Translations under genes and position numbers: made by a program
Notes under the pieces: generated by a model
What the model saw: the letters and a program-made list of their open reading frames with translations, nothing else
Told to the model about the DNA's origin: nothing
The model's database searches: none
Shown here: positions 53,629 through 62,156 of the stretch, piece by piece
Layout: each line of letters opens with the position of its first letter
Position numbering within the stretch: the first letter of the stretch is position 1
DNA from: Actinomycetota bacterium
GTDB lineage: Bacteria; Actinomycetota; Acidimicrobiia; Acidimicrobiales; Ilumatobacteraceae
Direction of reading: 5' to 3'
Length of the DNA: 64,000 nt
Assembly (NCBI GenBank): GCA_947454105.1
Contig: CANGIP010000002.1
Coordinates: 1-64,000, forward strand

Positions 53629-54474
53629 GTGGCACATCATGCATACGGGGTTGGATCAGGTGGCATCGCCGGCGTCGGCTCGCGCCAAACAATATTGGCG
53701 TACTACAGCATGCGCGGCGTCGATTTTGAACAACGAGTAGCAGCCGCATCGGCTGCTGGCTTTGATGGCATCGGATTTGGAGTGGGCGAATACTTACAAC
53801 TGCGTGCGAATGGAACAAGTGACGACGACTTCAAGCAAGTGCTGTCTCAACACAACATTCGCATTCTTGAACTTGAAGCTCTTCGACTCGTCGACGACAA
53901 GTCAGCGCTTGACTTTGAACATGTGGCCAGAACATTCGGAGCAGAGCGCATACAAGTCATCGCCCCATTTGGTGCGAACAAAGACATTGACCTTGATGTT
54001 GCGGCGCAATGGCTCGGCGCCTTAGCAGAACGCACTGCTGACGCGGATGTGCATTATGCACTTGAGTTTTTGCCGCCAACAAAGGTTCCAGACATTGCAA
54101 CTGCGCAGAATTTTGTTCGCCGAAGTGGGCATCCAAATGTTGGTCTCTGCGTTGACACATGGCATGTATTCCGCGGTGCTGGCGTGTCGTCGCTCGCGGA
54201 TCTTGATTATTCGCTGGTCAAGAATATTCAAGTTGATGACGGAACAATGACGCCAAGCATGGACGACTACATTCAGGATTGCATCCACAATCGTGAGCTT
54301 CTCGGTGCCGGCGAATTTGATCTCCAACAGTTCTTTGAACGTACGCCGCCCAACGCTCCTATCAGTGTCGAGATCATCGACGATGATCTTGATCTGATTC
54401 CGGCTTTCGAGCGGGCTCAACTTCAGGCGACATCTCTACAGCGCTTGATGGCGCATCGCAATCGGCAAGACTGA
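53629..54474 (+). CDS. sugar phosphate isomerase/epimerase-like TIM barrel protein
   Basis: The start is GTG 53629 because GGAGG lies 4-5 nt upstream; frame open to 53323 runs inside the divergent Rieske gene. The 281-residue protein is an AP-endonuclease-2-type TIM barrel: YALEFLPPT (Glu ligand), GLCVDTWHVFRG (Asp, His), IQVDDG and SVEIIDDD (Glu). The family covers sugar isomerases, inosose dehydratases and dehydroshikimate dehydratase. It heads a four-gene plus-strand unit ending with a Rieske oxygenase. Confidence 0.83.
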   Translation: MAHHAYGVGSGGIAGVGSRQTILAYYSMRGVDFEQRVAAASAAGFDGIGFGVGEYLQLRANGTSDDDFKQVLSQHNIRILELEALRLVDDKSALDFEHVARTFGAERIQVIAPFGANKDIDLDVAAQWLGALAERTADADVHYALEFLPPTKVPDIATAQNFVRRSGHPNVGLCVDTWHVFRGAGVSSLADLDYSLVKNIQVDDGTMTPSMDDYIQDCIHNRELLGAGEFDLQQFFERTPPNAPISVEIIDDDLDLIPAFERAQLQATSLQRLMAHRNRQD

Positions 54475-54508
54475 AAGTCACGAGCTTTACTTAGAGTACG
54501 GAGCCACC

Positions 54509-55306
54509 ATGATCCCCGACTATTCATCACGAACCTTGAACGATCTCAACTCGCTCGTCGGCAAACGGGCAGTTGTTACTGGCGGAGCTAGGGGAATCGG
54601 CGCGGCAACTGTTGCACGGCTTGCCGAAGCCGGAGCCGACGTACTTGTGACCGATATTGATGAAGCTGGAGCAGCAGCAACGGCAACAGCTGTTGCAGCG
54701 CAAACTGGACGAAAAGTACTCAGCACCCGTATCGACATCGGCGATACATCAACAATCATCGCGGCGGCAGATCTATGCGTTGAAAAACTTGGTGGTCTCG
54801 ATATCTGGGTGAATAACGCGGGCATCTACCCCACCACTGGACCAGCAATAGATGCCGCCGATGATTTCATCGATCGATTAATGCACATCAACGTGCGTGG
54901 CAATTTTGCTTGCGCCCGCGAGGCTGCACGTCGCATGAACGGTGGAGTCATCGTGAACCTTGCTTCAACCACGGGCTTTCGAGCCGCTTCAGGCATCAGT
55001 GCGTACGTCATGTCAAAACATGCGGTCGTCGGAATGACCAAAAGTCTGGCCCTTGAATTTGGACCCAAGAATATTCGGGTTGTGGGTGTCGCTCCTGGCC
55101 CCATTGACACACCAGGGGTTCAAGACCAGTTGGCACCACTCAAGGCAGCCGGCTTAGATGTGGGCGCACGGATGAGCCAAACCCTCTTGGGTCGAGCCGG
55201 CCAAGCCGACGACATTGCACGAGTGATCTTGTTCTTGGCGTCCGATATGGCCGCTTGGATCACCGGAGAAGTGGTTGCCGTTGATGCTGGATCACTTGCG
55301 GGCTAA
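54509..55306 (+). CDS. SDR-family oxidoreductase
   Basis: A 265-residue classical SDR: VTGGARGIGAATVARLA, NNAGIYP, catalytic YVMSK (YxxxK), and the C-terminal WITGEVVAVDAGSLAG. NAD is the likely cofactor because an acidic residue follows strand 2 (DVLVTDIDEAG). It starts 34 bp after the TIM-barrel gene. Confidence 0.92.
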   Translation: MIPDYSSRTLNDLNSLVGKRAVVTGGARGIGAATVARLAEAGADVLVTDIDEAGAAATATAVAAQTGRKVLSTRIDIGDTSTIIAAADLCVEKLGGLDIWVNNAGIYPTTGPAIDAADDFIDRLMHINVRGNFACAREAARRMNGGVIVNLASTTGFRAASGISAYVMSKHAVVGMTKSLALEFGPKNIRVVGVAPGPIDTPGVQDQLAPLKAAGLDVGARMSQTLLGRAGQADDIARVILFLASDMAAWITGEVVAVDAGSLAG

Positions 55307-55352
55307 TCAAAAGACTTCCTTCGCCTGCTAGACAAACACAGGGGGTAATGAG

Positions 55353-56447
55353 ATGAGTCAACCAAAGATTCCGCTGACGGCCGACACGATTGATGCTGTA
55401 TGGCTCAATCAAGCATTTGACGGTTCGGTCGCGACGATCACCAACGTGAGGGCCGAACGTTTAGGTGAAGGCGTTGGCTTACTAGGCGAAGTCACACGTT
55501 TACATTTGAGTTACGCCGCAAATTCTTCGGGCCCACAACCAGCGAGCATGATCGCCAAATGTCAAGCGGCTGCTCCCGGAAATGTTTTCATGTCTCAGGC
55601 CATGGGTTTTTACGAACGTGAATCTTCGTTCTACAAACAATTCTCTCAATCAATTAATTTGCGAGTTCCGTATTGCTACTACACCGATGTCGATCCAGCT
55701 GGCGCTCCGTACATCGTTCTGTTAGAAGAAATCACCAACCCACGAATGGTCGACCAAGTCATTGGAGCGAACTACGAAGATAGCGCGGCAATTCTCGATC
55801 AAGCCGTGAAATTGCACAGCCATTTTTGGGATAACGAATTGTTGTGGTCACTTTCGTGGCTGCCACCGATGAACAATCCGCTGTATCGCGCAGCACGCGA
55901 AATGGCCGAACCAAAGCTTGAATCGTTTATCGCCACTTGGTCGCCCCATGTTGAAGCCGACACGATGCAATGGATGCGCGAACTGACCCCGAAGTATCCA
56001 GACATGGTCGATTGGTGGGTCGAACAAGGTAATGCGACGTTCTCGCACACAGACTTTCGTGCTGACAACTTTTTGTTTGGTGGTTCAGCAGGCGTTGGAG
56101 TCGTGACTGTTCTCGATTTTCAATTAAGTGCCCGCCATGTCGGCATGTGGGATGTCGCTAACTTCCTTGGTCAATCGGTGACTATTGAAAATCGACGTGA
56201 ATGGGAAAAGACATTGGTTCGTCGCTATTACGACGGACTGATTGCTGCGGGAGTCCCCGACTACTCATGGGACCGTTGCTGGCGCGACTATCGCTACTGC
56301 TTGTTGCATCAGGCTTGGTCACAAGTTGCGGTCAGCGATATTGATCCTGGCAACGATCGAGGGCGAGCCTTGTTACATGCCATGATCACCCGCGTTTTTG
56401 CTGCTGCGCACGACTTGCAATCTGGCGACCTGCTCAGCGAATTCTGA
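55353..56447 (+). CDS. APH/CHK-family phosphotransferase-like protein
   Basis: A 364-residue kinase-fold protein. SHTDFRADNFLFGG is the catalytic loop (Gly of HGD replaced by Thr) and VLDFQLSARHVGMWDVANFLGQS the metal-binding segment. It resembles the protein at 12372, including the spacing of these motifs and the C-terminal arrangement. A G5 tract precedes ATG 55353 by 7 nt. The substrate is unknown; it sits between an SDR and a Rieske gene in the same unit. Confidence 0.8.
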   Translation: MSQPKIPLTADTIDAVWLNQAFDGSVATITNVRAERLGEGVGLLGEVTRLHLSYAANSSGPQPASMIAKCQAAAPGNVFMSQAMGFYERESSFYKQFSQSINLRVPYCYYTDVDPAGAPYIVLLEEITNPRMVDQVIGANYEDSAAILDQAVKLHSHFWDNELLWSLSWLPPMNNPLYRAAREMAEPKLESFIATWSPHVEADTMQWMRELTPKYPDMVDWWVEQGNATFSHTDFRADNFLFGGSAGVGVVTVLDFQLSARHVGMWDVANFLGQSVTIENRREWEKTLVRRYYDGLIAAGVPDYSWDRCWRDYRYCLLHQAWSQVAVSDIDPGNDRGRALLHAMITRVFAAAHDLQSGDLLSEF

Positions 56448-56463
56448 CAAGGCCCTTACCGCT

Positions 56464-57717
56464 ATGACTCCCGAACTTGTCGCTCGTCTCACTGTTGAAA
56501 TGCAATATGAGTTTGACCGCACCGCACCACCCGAGGGATTCCCCAAATTCCATGACATCCCGGTTGAGCGTTTTACCTCTGATGAGTTTTGGGATCTTGA
56601 ACAGAAATACTTATGGCCACGCTCGTGGGTCTTGGCTGGCCGGGCCGAAGATATTCCCAATGTCGGCGACTTCTTCACTTTTGATGACTTAGGCGTGCCG
56701 ATACTTCTGATTCGGGGCAAAGATTCACAAGTTCGCGCGTTCTACAACACCTGCCAACATCGCGGTGCACCAGTTGTACGCGAAACATCAGGAACCTCAA
56801 AGCTATTGCGTTGTCAATATCACTCGTGGTCATACGACATTGATAACGGAAAATTGGTTTCTGTTCCAGATGAACGAGATTTTGTTGATTTCGACAAGAC
56901 CGAACGTTGTCTTCCTTCGATCTCGTGTGAAATCTGGGACAACTGGATTTTTATCAATCAAGATCCTGAGGCAATGGCGTTCTCCGATCACATCGGCAAG
57001 ATCGCCGATGAAATGTCGGAGTTTCAGGGTGCCACATTACGTACAGTCGCCAAACAAAGCGAGATTGTTCCGTGTAACTGGAAGGTCACTGCCGAGGCGT
57101 TCCTTGAGGTATACCACTTCCGGCATATTCATAGTCGCAACGGCGAGAGTCTCCTAGATAACCGTGGAGCAACCATGGGGCTTCTCCCCAACGGTTGCTC
57201 ACGCATGGTGACACCGTTTTCAAAAACTTCTTACTCGGCACTCGGCATGAACAATTGGGACGATTACAAACATGTTGTGATCCCCGGCTTCACCGATTTA
57301 GAAACCGTGAACGACATGGTTCGTTGCACGAGTTCTGCGTACGGCATCTTTCCTAACCTCATCACGCCGATCGCTGCGTACGGATTTCCATTTATCACCT
57401 TCTGGCCCATTGATAAGCAGACCACACGAATTGACTGGACTCATTACGCCCCCATCGATTTTGATCCGAAGGAAGGTTTGCCGACCAACTGGCAGATGAG
57501 ACTCGACAACTTCAAACTCATTATGGAAGAAGATTTTTGGAATATGGCGCCCATGCAGAGGTCGCTTGAATCACCAGCCATGCGCGGCATGCCCATCAAT
57601 TATCAAGAACGTCGTATCTGGAATTTCCACGAACAACTAGACCGAGTGATTGGTATTGATCGAATTCCTGCGTCAATGCGCGTTGAACAATTGCTCAGCA
57701 GCTACATCGAGAGTTAG
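56464..57717 (+). CDS. Rieske non-haem iron oxygenase, alpha subunit
   Basis: The start is ATG 56464, 16 bp after the phosphotransferase stop, giving 417 residues. The Rieske motif is CQHRG...CQYHSW and the iron site AEAFLEVYHFRHIHSRNG. It differs strongly from the Rieske protein at 52175, so the two are not recent duplicates. No beta subunit or electron-transfer genes are adjacent. It is last in its unit and convergent with an NTF2-like gene (3-bp gap). Confidence 0.9.
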   Translation: MTPELVARLTVEMQYEFDRTAPPEGFPKFHDIPVERFTSDEFWDLEQKYLWPRSWVLAGRAEDIPNVGDFFTFDDLGVPILLIRGKDSQVRAFYNTCQHRGAPVVRETSGTSKLLRCQYHSWSYDIDNGKLVSVPDERDFVDFDKTERCLPSISCEIWDNWIFINQDPEAMAFSDHIGKIADEMSEFQGATLRTVAKQSEIVPCNWKVTAEAFLEVYHFRHIHSRNGESLLDNRGATMGLLPNGCSRMVTPFSKTSYSALGMNNWDDYKHVVIPGFTDLETVNDMVRCTSSAYGIFPNLITPIAAYGFPFITFWPIDKQTTRIDWTHYAPIDFDPKEGLPTNWQMRLDNFKLIMEEDFWNMAPMQRSLESPAMRGMPINYQERRIWNFHEQLDRVIGIDRIPASMRVEQLLSSYIES

Positions 57718-57720
57718 AAC

Positions 57721-58188
57721 TCAGCCTCGCGAGACCGCTGGGTTGCCGTCAGTCCACATCACGACAAGGCGGCGAAAACTGATACGCCATCCTTCTGATG
57801 TGCGCTTCAACTGATCTTCGTAGCGTCCAGCAATAATGAAGTTGGTTCCGCCGTGGGCAGCTTTGCGAACATGTTGAGCCTGCAAATAGCAACGACATGT
57901 TGCCGCATCACCCTGAACATTGATCTGATGATTTGAGATGAGATGTTGAGTCTCGTCCATTCGCGAGAGCGCGGTTTCAACGCGCTTCTTTATTGCTGCA
58001 CGGCCGATGACATCTTCCAAAAGGTCGCCGGCGGCGTCTTCAGTGAACACCGTGTCGAGTACTGCCCAGTCTTTGGTATCGAGTGCCCAGCAATAGCGGT
58101 TTGTCACATCGATAATTGCCGCTCGATCAATCAGTAACTGATGCGCTTCACCGTTAGGCAATGTGTCAATTGTTTGAATTTCAAACAT
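57721..58188 (-). CDS. SnoaL-like NTF2-fold protein
   Basis: A 155-residue NTF2-superfamily protein: RAAIIDVTNRYCWALDTKDWAVLDTVFTEDAAGDL, then HLISNHQINVQGDAATCRCYLQAQHV and GRYEDQLKRTSEGWRISFRRLVVMW. A G5 tract is 5 nt upstream of the ATG. Its role is probably in ring oxidation or isomerisation near the Rieske genes, or as a small subunit-like partner; Rieske beta subunits share this fold, but its sequence is nearer SnoaL-like domains. Confidence 0.8.
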   Translation of the reverse strand: MFEIQTIDTLPNGEAHQLLIDRAAIIDVTNRYCWALDTKDWAVLDTVFTEDAAGDLLEDVIGRAAIKKRVETALSRMDETQHLISNHQINVQGDAATCRCYLQAQHVRKAAHGGTNFIIAGRYEDQLKRTSEGWRISFRRLVVMWTDGNPAVSRG

Positions 58189-58241
58189 CTCGTCCCCCTC
58201 TATCTCTTCTTAACCGTAGTCGGGTATGACACGCTAGGGAC

Positions 58242-58724
58242 ATGTCCATCCTCGGTCGACCAGTACAAATTGCTTACAGCGCCCGAGGCACCAACACCCT
58301 CGAAGAGGCCGCCAACGAATTTCGCCAACGCACCGACTGCGGTCCTTTTGTATTTGCCCACCACATAGAGATCAACTCGTGCACGATCAATGGAGTGGCG
58401 AGCACATTCGATCATTCATCGGCTTACGGCTGGTGGGGCGAGATCATGGTTGAGCTCGTACGCGAACACACCGCACCTCTAGGACCAAGCCCATCAGGAT
58501 TACATCACATGGCATTCATGGTTGATTCGTTACAAGTCGGCGTGGATTGGTGCGCACAGCAGGGTTGGCCTCTCACCCTTCATGCCCAAACGAGCGGCGG
58601 ACAAGAGTTTGTCTTTTGCGACGCACAACACGACCTCGGACATTTCATCGAAATGTACGAACCGTCCGAACGTTTACTCAACTTCTACGACCACGTCCGC
58701 CAGTTATCCCAAAACCCATCGTGA
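58242..58724 (+). CDS. VOC (glyoxalase/bleomycin-resistance) family protein
   Basis: A 160-residue VOC-fold protein with two beta-alpha-beta-beta-beta modules: GPFVFAHHIEINSCT in the first, GLHHMAFMVDSLQVGVDWC and DLGHFIEMYEPS in the second. HH and E residues fit a metal-binding site like methylmalonyl-CoA epimerase or extradiol dioxygenases. Its TGA stop lies inside the left arm of repeat copy 4, so repeat and gene end overlap. Confidence 0.8.
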   Translation: MSILGRPVQIAYSARGTNTLEEAANEFRQRTDCGPFVFAHHIEINSCTINGVASTFDHSSAYGWWGEIMVELVREHTAPLGPSPSGLHHMAFMVDSLQVGVDWCAQQGWPLTLHAQTSGGQEFVFCDAQHDLGHFIEMYEPSERLLNFYDHVRQLSQNPS

Positions 58725-58778
58725 TTCTGGTGTGGATTTGTTGCGTATAGCGCAACAAATCCACACCAGAATCACAAG
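58721..58778. repeat. convergent-gene inverted repeat element, copy 4 (perfect)
   Basis: Two exactly complementary 25-bp arms (58721-58745 and 58751-58775) flank a 5-nt centre TATAG. The outer arms are GTGATTCTGGTGT and ACACCAGAATCAC, followed by AAG as in copies 1 and 3. It lies between the convergent VOC and carotenoid-oxygenase genes and includes the VOC stop codon. Confidence 0.93.
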
Positions 58779-58792
58779 GTCTTCAGAAGTTT

Positions 58793-60148
58793 TCACATGG
58801 TTGAGTCGTCGACCCAACTTCCGTGGAAACCGAACGGAACACGCTGCGGTAAATGAACACGGGCGACTGGTGCTTTGGAGAGATCGCTGGCATCCAAAAT
58901 GACCAAGTCAGTTGAGTCGGTTGCATCGTCGTACACGAATCCCATGGCATAGCCCTCATCTTCGTTGGCCGACGCAGAATCCTGCACGAAGACAAACTCG
59001 CCGGGATGGGCATACGGTCCGAGATCATGAATGGTCTTTGACCCATTGCTCATGTCGTATCGCGCTACCACGCCGGGCTCGCCCATTTCTCCGGTCGCGC
59101 CGGGACGAGAACCGGCAACCCAGCCGTAACGGTGCTTCAAACCCACAACGCGATCATCCACTCGTGGGAATGCATGAGCCCAGTCGTCAATTTGAGTTTC
59201 GCGCACAGCGCCAGTCTTCATGTTGAATGCCCAGCGATACATATAGCACGGCTCGAAACTGTCCATTGATCCGCGCCACATTGATTCATGGCGACCAACA
59301 TCACAAATCACTTCATCACCATCGACGTACGCATTCAATGGGTGGAAGACATAGCACGGGTCAACGTTGAACCAACGCACATCTTTATCGGTGCCCATGC
59401 GCGGCATGATGCCGATACGGGCTCCGTAGTTGTCATCCCAACCAATGGGCGGAAGTCCTTCCGCCATCTTGTCCAGATTGAACACCACGGGTAGGTCCAT
59501 GAAAATTGCATGATCTCGAGTGATCATAAAGTCATGCATCATCGTGCCGGCTGGGACAGTGATATCTGCCGTATGCACCAACTGACCATTGCCATCAAGG
59601 ACGTGATAGGTCAAAAATGGTGCGACTGCTGAATAACCAAAGAAATGCAATTCATTGGTTTCGGGGCACAATTTTGGGTGCGCGGTAAATGCCGTTTTCA
59701 GCTTTCCGCCGAAGTCGTCACTGCCAATGGTTTCAAGTTCTCGCGAAAGCTCCCAAGGCAAGTGACCTTCTTCTAATGCCCAAATACGTCCAGCGTGTCC
59801 GAGCACATGGGTGTTTGCTGCACTTGCCGTCGGATCGAACATGGTTTCGGGGTCCATTGCATCAAGACCCTTTTCCCACTTCGGGGTACGCACATAGCGG
59901 TTGCGGTACCACTTCGCTTGACCGCCTTCGAGACGTACTCCGTGAACCATGCCATCACCGAAGAACCAGTGGCCGGCTTGACCATCTTTCGGGTTCGATC
60001 CATTGCGCACGTACAAGCCCGACAAACTCTTCGGAATTGAACCAGTCACTCGCAAATTGGTGTCGGTGATTTCGTTGAAGACTGGCGCGTAGTTGCCTCG
60101 CAAAAACCACGGTGTCTTTTCCGAATCTCGGTCGATCATGTCAGTCAT
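58793..60148 (-). CDS. carotenoid cleavage oxygenase family protein
   Basis: A 451-residue beta-propeller dioxygenase. The four iron-binding histidines can be placed in TAHPKLCPETNELHFFGYS, MMHDFMITRDHAIFMDLPVVF, YVFHPLNAYVDGDEV and, at the C-terminus, RVPFGFHGSWV. Family enzymes cleave a C=C bond of carotenoids, apocarotenoids or lignostilbenes. A G5 tract lies 6 nt before the ATG. It is the last gene of a minus-strand series with a CoA ligase, VOC, SDR and ABM protein, which could handle the aldehyde or acid products. Confidence 0.92.
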   Translation of the reverse strand: MTDMIDRDSEKTPWFLRGNYAPVFNEITDTNLRVTGSIPKSLSGLYVRNGSNPKDGQAGHWFFGDGMVHGVRLEGGQAKWYRNRYVRTPKWEKGLDAMDPETMFDPTASAANTHVLGHAGRIWALEEGHLPWELSRELETIGSDDFGGKLKTAFTAHPKLCPETNELHFFGYSAVAPFLTYHVLDGNGQLVHTADITVPAGTMMHDFMITRDHAIFMDLPVVFNLDKMAEGLPPIGWDDNYGARIGIMPRMGTDKDVRWFNVDPCYVFHPLNAYVDGDEVICDVGRHESMWRGSMDSFEPCYMYRWAFNMKTGAVRETQIDDWAHAFPRVDDRVVGLKHRYGWVAGSRPGATGEMGEPGVVARYDMSNGSKTIHDLGPYAHPGEFVFVQDSASANEDEGYAMGFVYDDATDSTDLVILDASDLSKAPVARVHLPQRVPFGFHGSWVDDSTM

Positions 60149-60187
60149 CTTGTTCCCCCGAACAGTTGAATGGTTTCTTGTATATTT

Positions 60188-60592
60188 CTAGCGAACTTCG
60201 TTCCACCATGGTGCCACTTGCGCGGCAAATCTTTTGGCGTATGTGCGAGTTAATTCATCCAGCGAATCACTCAGATCCTGATTCTCGGTCGGCGGGAGTT
60301 CAGAACCGCCTTGCACTGGGTCGACCCACTCGAGTCTCAATCCCGCAAGGACGGAGCCGAGCAGTGGCGAGGCAACTTCGTGATGCTCACTCGTTTGATG
60401 CGCAATAAAAGCCCGAAAATCGGTAAAGGCCAAAAGCGTGTAATACGTCTGGGGTTCTGAACCCCGCCAATACTCATAGCGCAATAAACCAGGTTCGCTA
60501 CCGTGACTCGCCCCATACAGATCTTTGGAGATCTGCTCGAACTGAGCCTCACAACCGGGCTTCACTTTGATGTGGGCGAGAATCGTGGCCAT
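60188..60592 (-). CDS. antibiotic biosynthesis monooxygenase (ABM) domain protein
   Basis: A 134-residue ABM-domain protein (ATILAHIKVKPGCEAQFEQIS, then EPGLLRYEYWRGSEPQTYYTLLAFTDFRAFIAHQTSEHH). The fold is a ferredoxin-like dimer; members are cofactor-free monooxygenases or sensors. It follows the SDR by 34 bp on the same strand. Confidence 0.8.
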   Translation of the reverse strand: MATILAHIKVKPGCEAQFEQISKDLYGASHGSEPGLLRYEYWRGSEPQTYYTLLAFTDFRAFIAHQTSEHHEVASPLLGSVLAGLRLEWVDPVQGGSELPPTENQDLSDSLDELTRTYAKRFAAQVAPWWNEVR

Positions 60593-60626
60593 GGCGACAC
60601 CGTAACAAATCTGCTGATTCTAAAAA

Positions 60627-61577
60627 TCAGCCGACGAGCTTTTCGCTTAAGGACCACAACGCCGATGCTCGGGCTGGGTCGACCGCTCGAGCCGCAACTC
60701 CCCCATCATCAAGCTCGTCATCAGGAACAACTGCGCTCACATTGCAGTCCTCGCAATACTCTCCACCACGTCCATCTAGCAACGCCGATGTTGCCGCCCA
60801 CACTGATGTTGCAGCACCTTGTTCGGGCGACTTCCACGCCATTGCAGTTGGCCGTTCGGACAGACGAGTGATCAACGAGGTCAAAGTTTCTTCGGTCATG
60901 TACCGACTGAGTTCAGTATGAATCACACCAGGGTGAACTGCGAAAGCGCGAACACCTCGATCGCGATAGCGACGATCAATTTCAACAGCGTGCAAAACGT
61001 TGCAAGTCTTGGCTGCGCCGTAGGCCAAGAACGGTTCATAGTCGCGGCGCTCAAAGTTCACATCATCAAAATCAACGTCGCCCATTCGATGGCCCGCCGA
61101 ACTCAAGACAACGACGCGGGCCGGCGCCGACTCAACGAGTCGCGGCAACAGATCTCGGGCCAACAAGAAATGTCCAAGATGATCGACTCCGAACTGTTGC
61201 TCGAATCCATCAACAGTGTGTCCGAGCGGCGTGGCCATGATTCCGGCATTCAAAATGAGACCATGAAGTGGAACATTGCGCGCCATGAACTCGGCAGCCG
61301 CAGCACGTACTGATGTCAATGACCCCAAGTCAAGAATCAGACTTTCTAATTTTGCATCAGGATGAGCCGCACGAATTCCGGCAGCAGCAGTCTCATTCTT
61401 TGCGACGTCACGCGCAGCCATGACCACTATTGCGCCCTTGGACGCCAAGGCTCGAGAGGTTTCGAGACCCAGCCCTCCAGATGCACCTGTCACTAAAAAG
61501 CGGCGACCCTGCAGATCAAGACCAGCCAGCACTTCGTCAGTTGTAGATGTCGCAGAAAAGCCACTATTTGTTGTCAT
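60627..61577 (-). CDS. SDR-family oxidoreductase (retinol-dehydrogenase-like)
   Basis: A 316-residue SDR: VTGASGGLGLETSRALA, LILNAGIMATP, catalytic YGAAKTCNV (YxxxK). The long form, the LNAG motif and the C-terminal GAATSVWAA segment resemble the retinol-dehydrogenase/WW-oxidoreductase subgroup. Near a carotenoid cleavage gene it may reduce or oxidise an apocarotenoid aldehyde, which is inference. Confidence 0.88.
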   Translation of the reverse strand: MTTNSGFSATSTTDEVLAGLDLQGRRFLVTGASGGLGLETSRALASKGAIVVMAARDVAKNETAAAGIRAAHPDAKLESLILDLGSLTSVRAAAAEFMARNVPLHGLILNAGIMATPLGHTVDGFEQQFGVDHLGHFLLARDLLPRLVESAPARVVVLSSAGHRMGDVDFDDVNFERRDYEPFLAYGAAKTCNVLHAVEIDRRYRDRGVRAFAVHPGVIHTELSRYMTEETLTSLITRLSERPTAMAWKSPEQGAATSVWAATSALLDGRGGEYCEDCNVSAVVPDDELDDGGVAARAVDPARASALWSLSEKLVG

Positions 61578-61629
61578 GTCCGAAGCGTATGTTCGTAGTG
61601 CTCACACCAACGAGACGAGGACTCAACAA

Positions 61630-62103
61630 TCAGCCAAGGGGTCCACCGGCGAACCAACGGTCAAACATTGGTTTGATTGCACTCCACACCAGTTCAACGA
61701 TCAAACCACTCGGAGGCTGTACATACGTAAATGCCCCATAACCCTTATCAGGAGAAGCTTGTGCCATCGCCAACGTCCAACCCTTGGCAACAAGAGCTTC
61801 GGTTTCACCCTTGACGTCATCGCTCCATACTCCGACGTGATGGATACCTGGATTCGTTCGTCCGTCCCAAATTGATCCGGGTGCACCTTCAAGAAGTTCA
61901 ATGTGCTGCGGACCTTCGGCTGAGTATGTGAACTTCAAGGGAATGGTTTGCTCGCCGCCTGCAGGTGTCCACACGTGTTGCTCACGCTCTTGCGGTTCAC
62001 ACCACGTCACGCTCAATGATTCGCCTAATTCTTTCATCGCTAACTCAAGATTCGGAACTCGAATGCCTTGGTGATAGCAACGGGTGTAGTCAACTGTTCC
62101 CAT
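61630..62103 (-). CDS. VOC (glyoxalase) family protein
   Basis: The start is ATG 62103, with AGAGGA 6 nt upstream, 157 residues (MGTVDYTRCYHQGIRVPNLELAM). HQG in the first module and GIHHVGVWSDD...GLIVELVW in the second give His/Glu positions for a metal site. A longer reading from 62184 overlaps the CoA ligase gene and is not supported. Confidence 0.82.
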   Translation of the reverse strand: MGTVDYTRCYHQGIRVPNLELAMKELGESLSVTWCEPQEREQHVWTPAGGEQTIPLKFTYSAEGPQHIELLEGAPGSIWDGRTNPGIHHVGVWSDDVKGETEALVAKGWTLAMAQASPDKGYGAFTYVQPPSGLIVELVWSAIKPMFDRWFAGGPLG

Positions 62104-62156
62104 AACATCCTCTTTCAATTGTCTCATTTGGTAGCGATCAATAGTTCTGGAATGAA

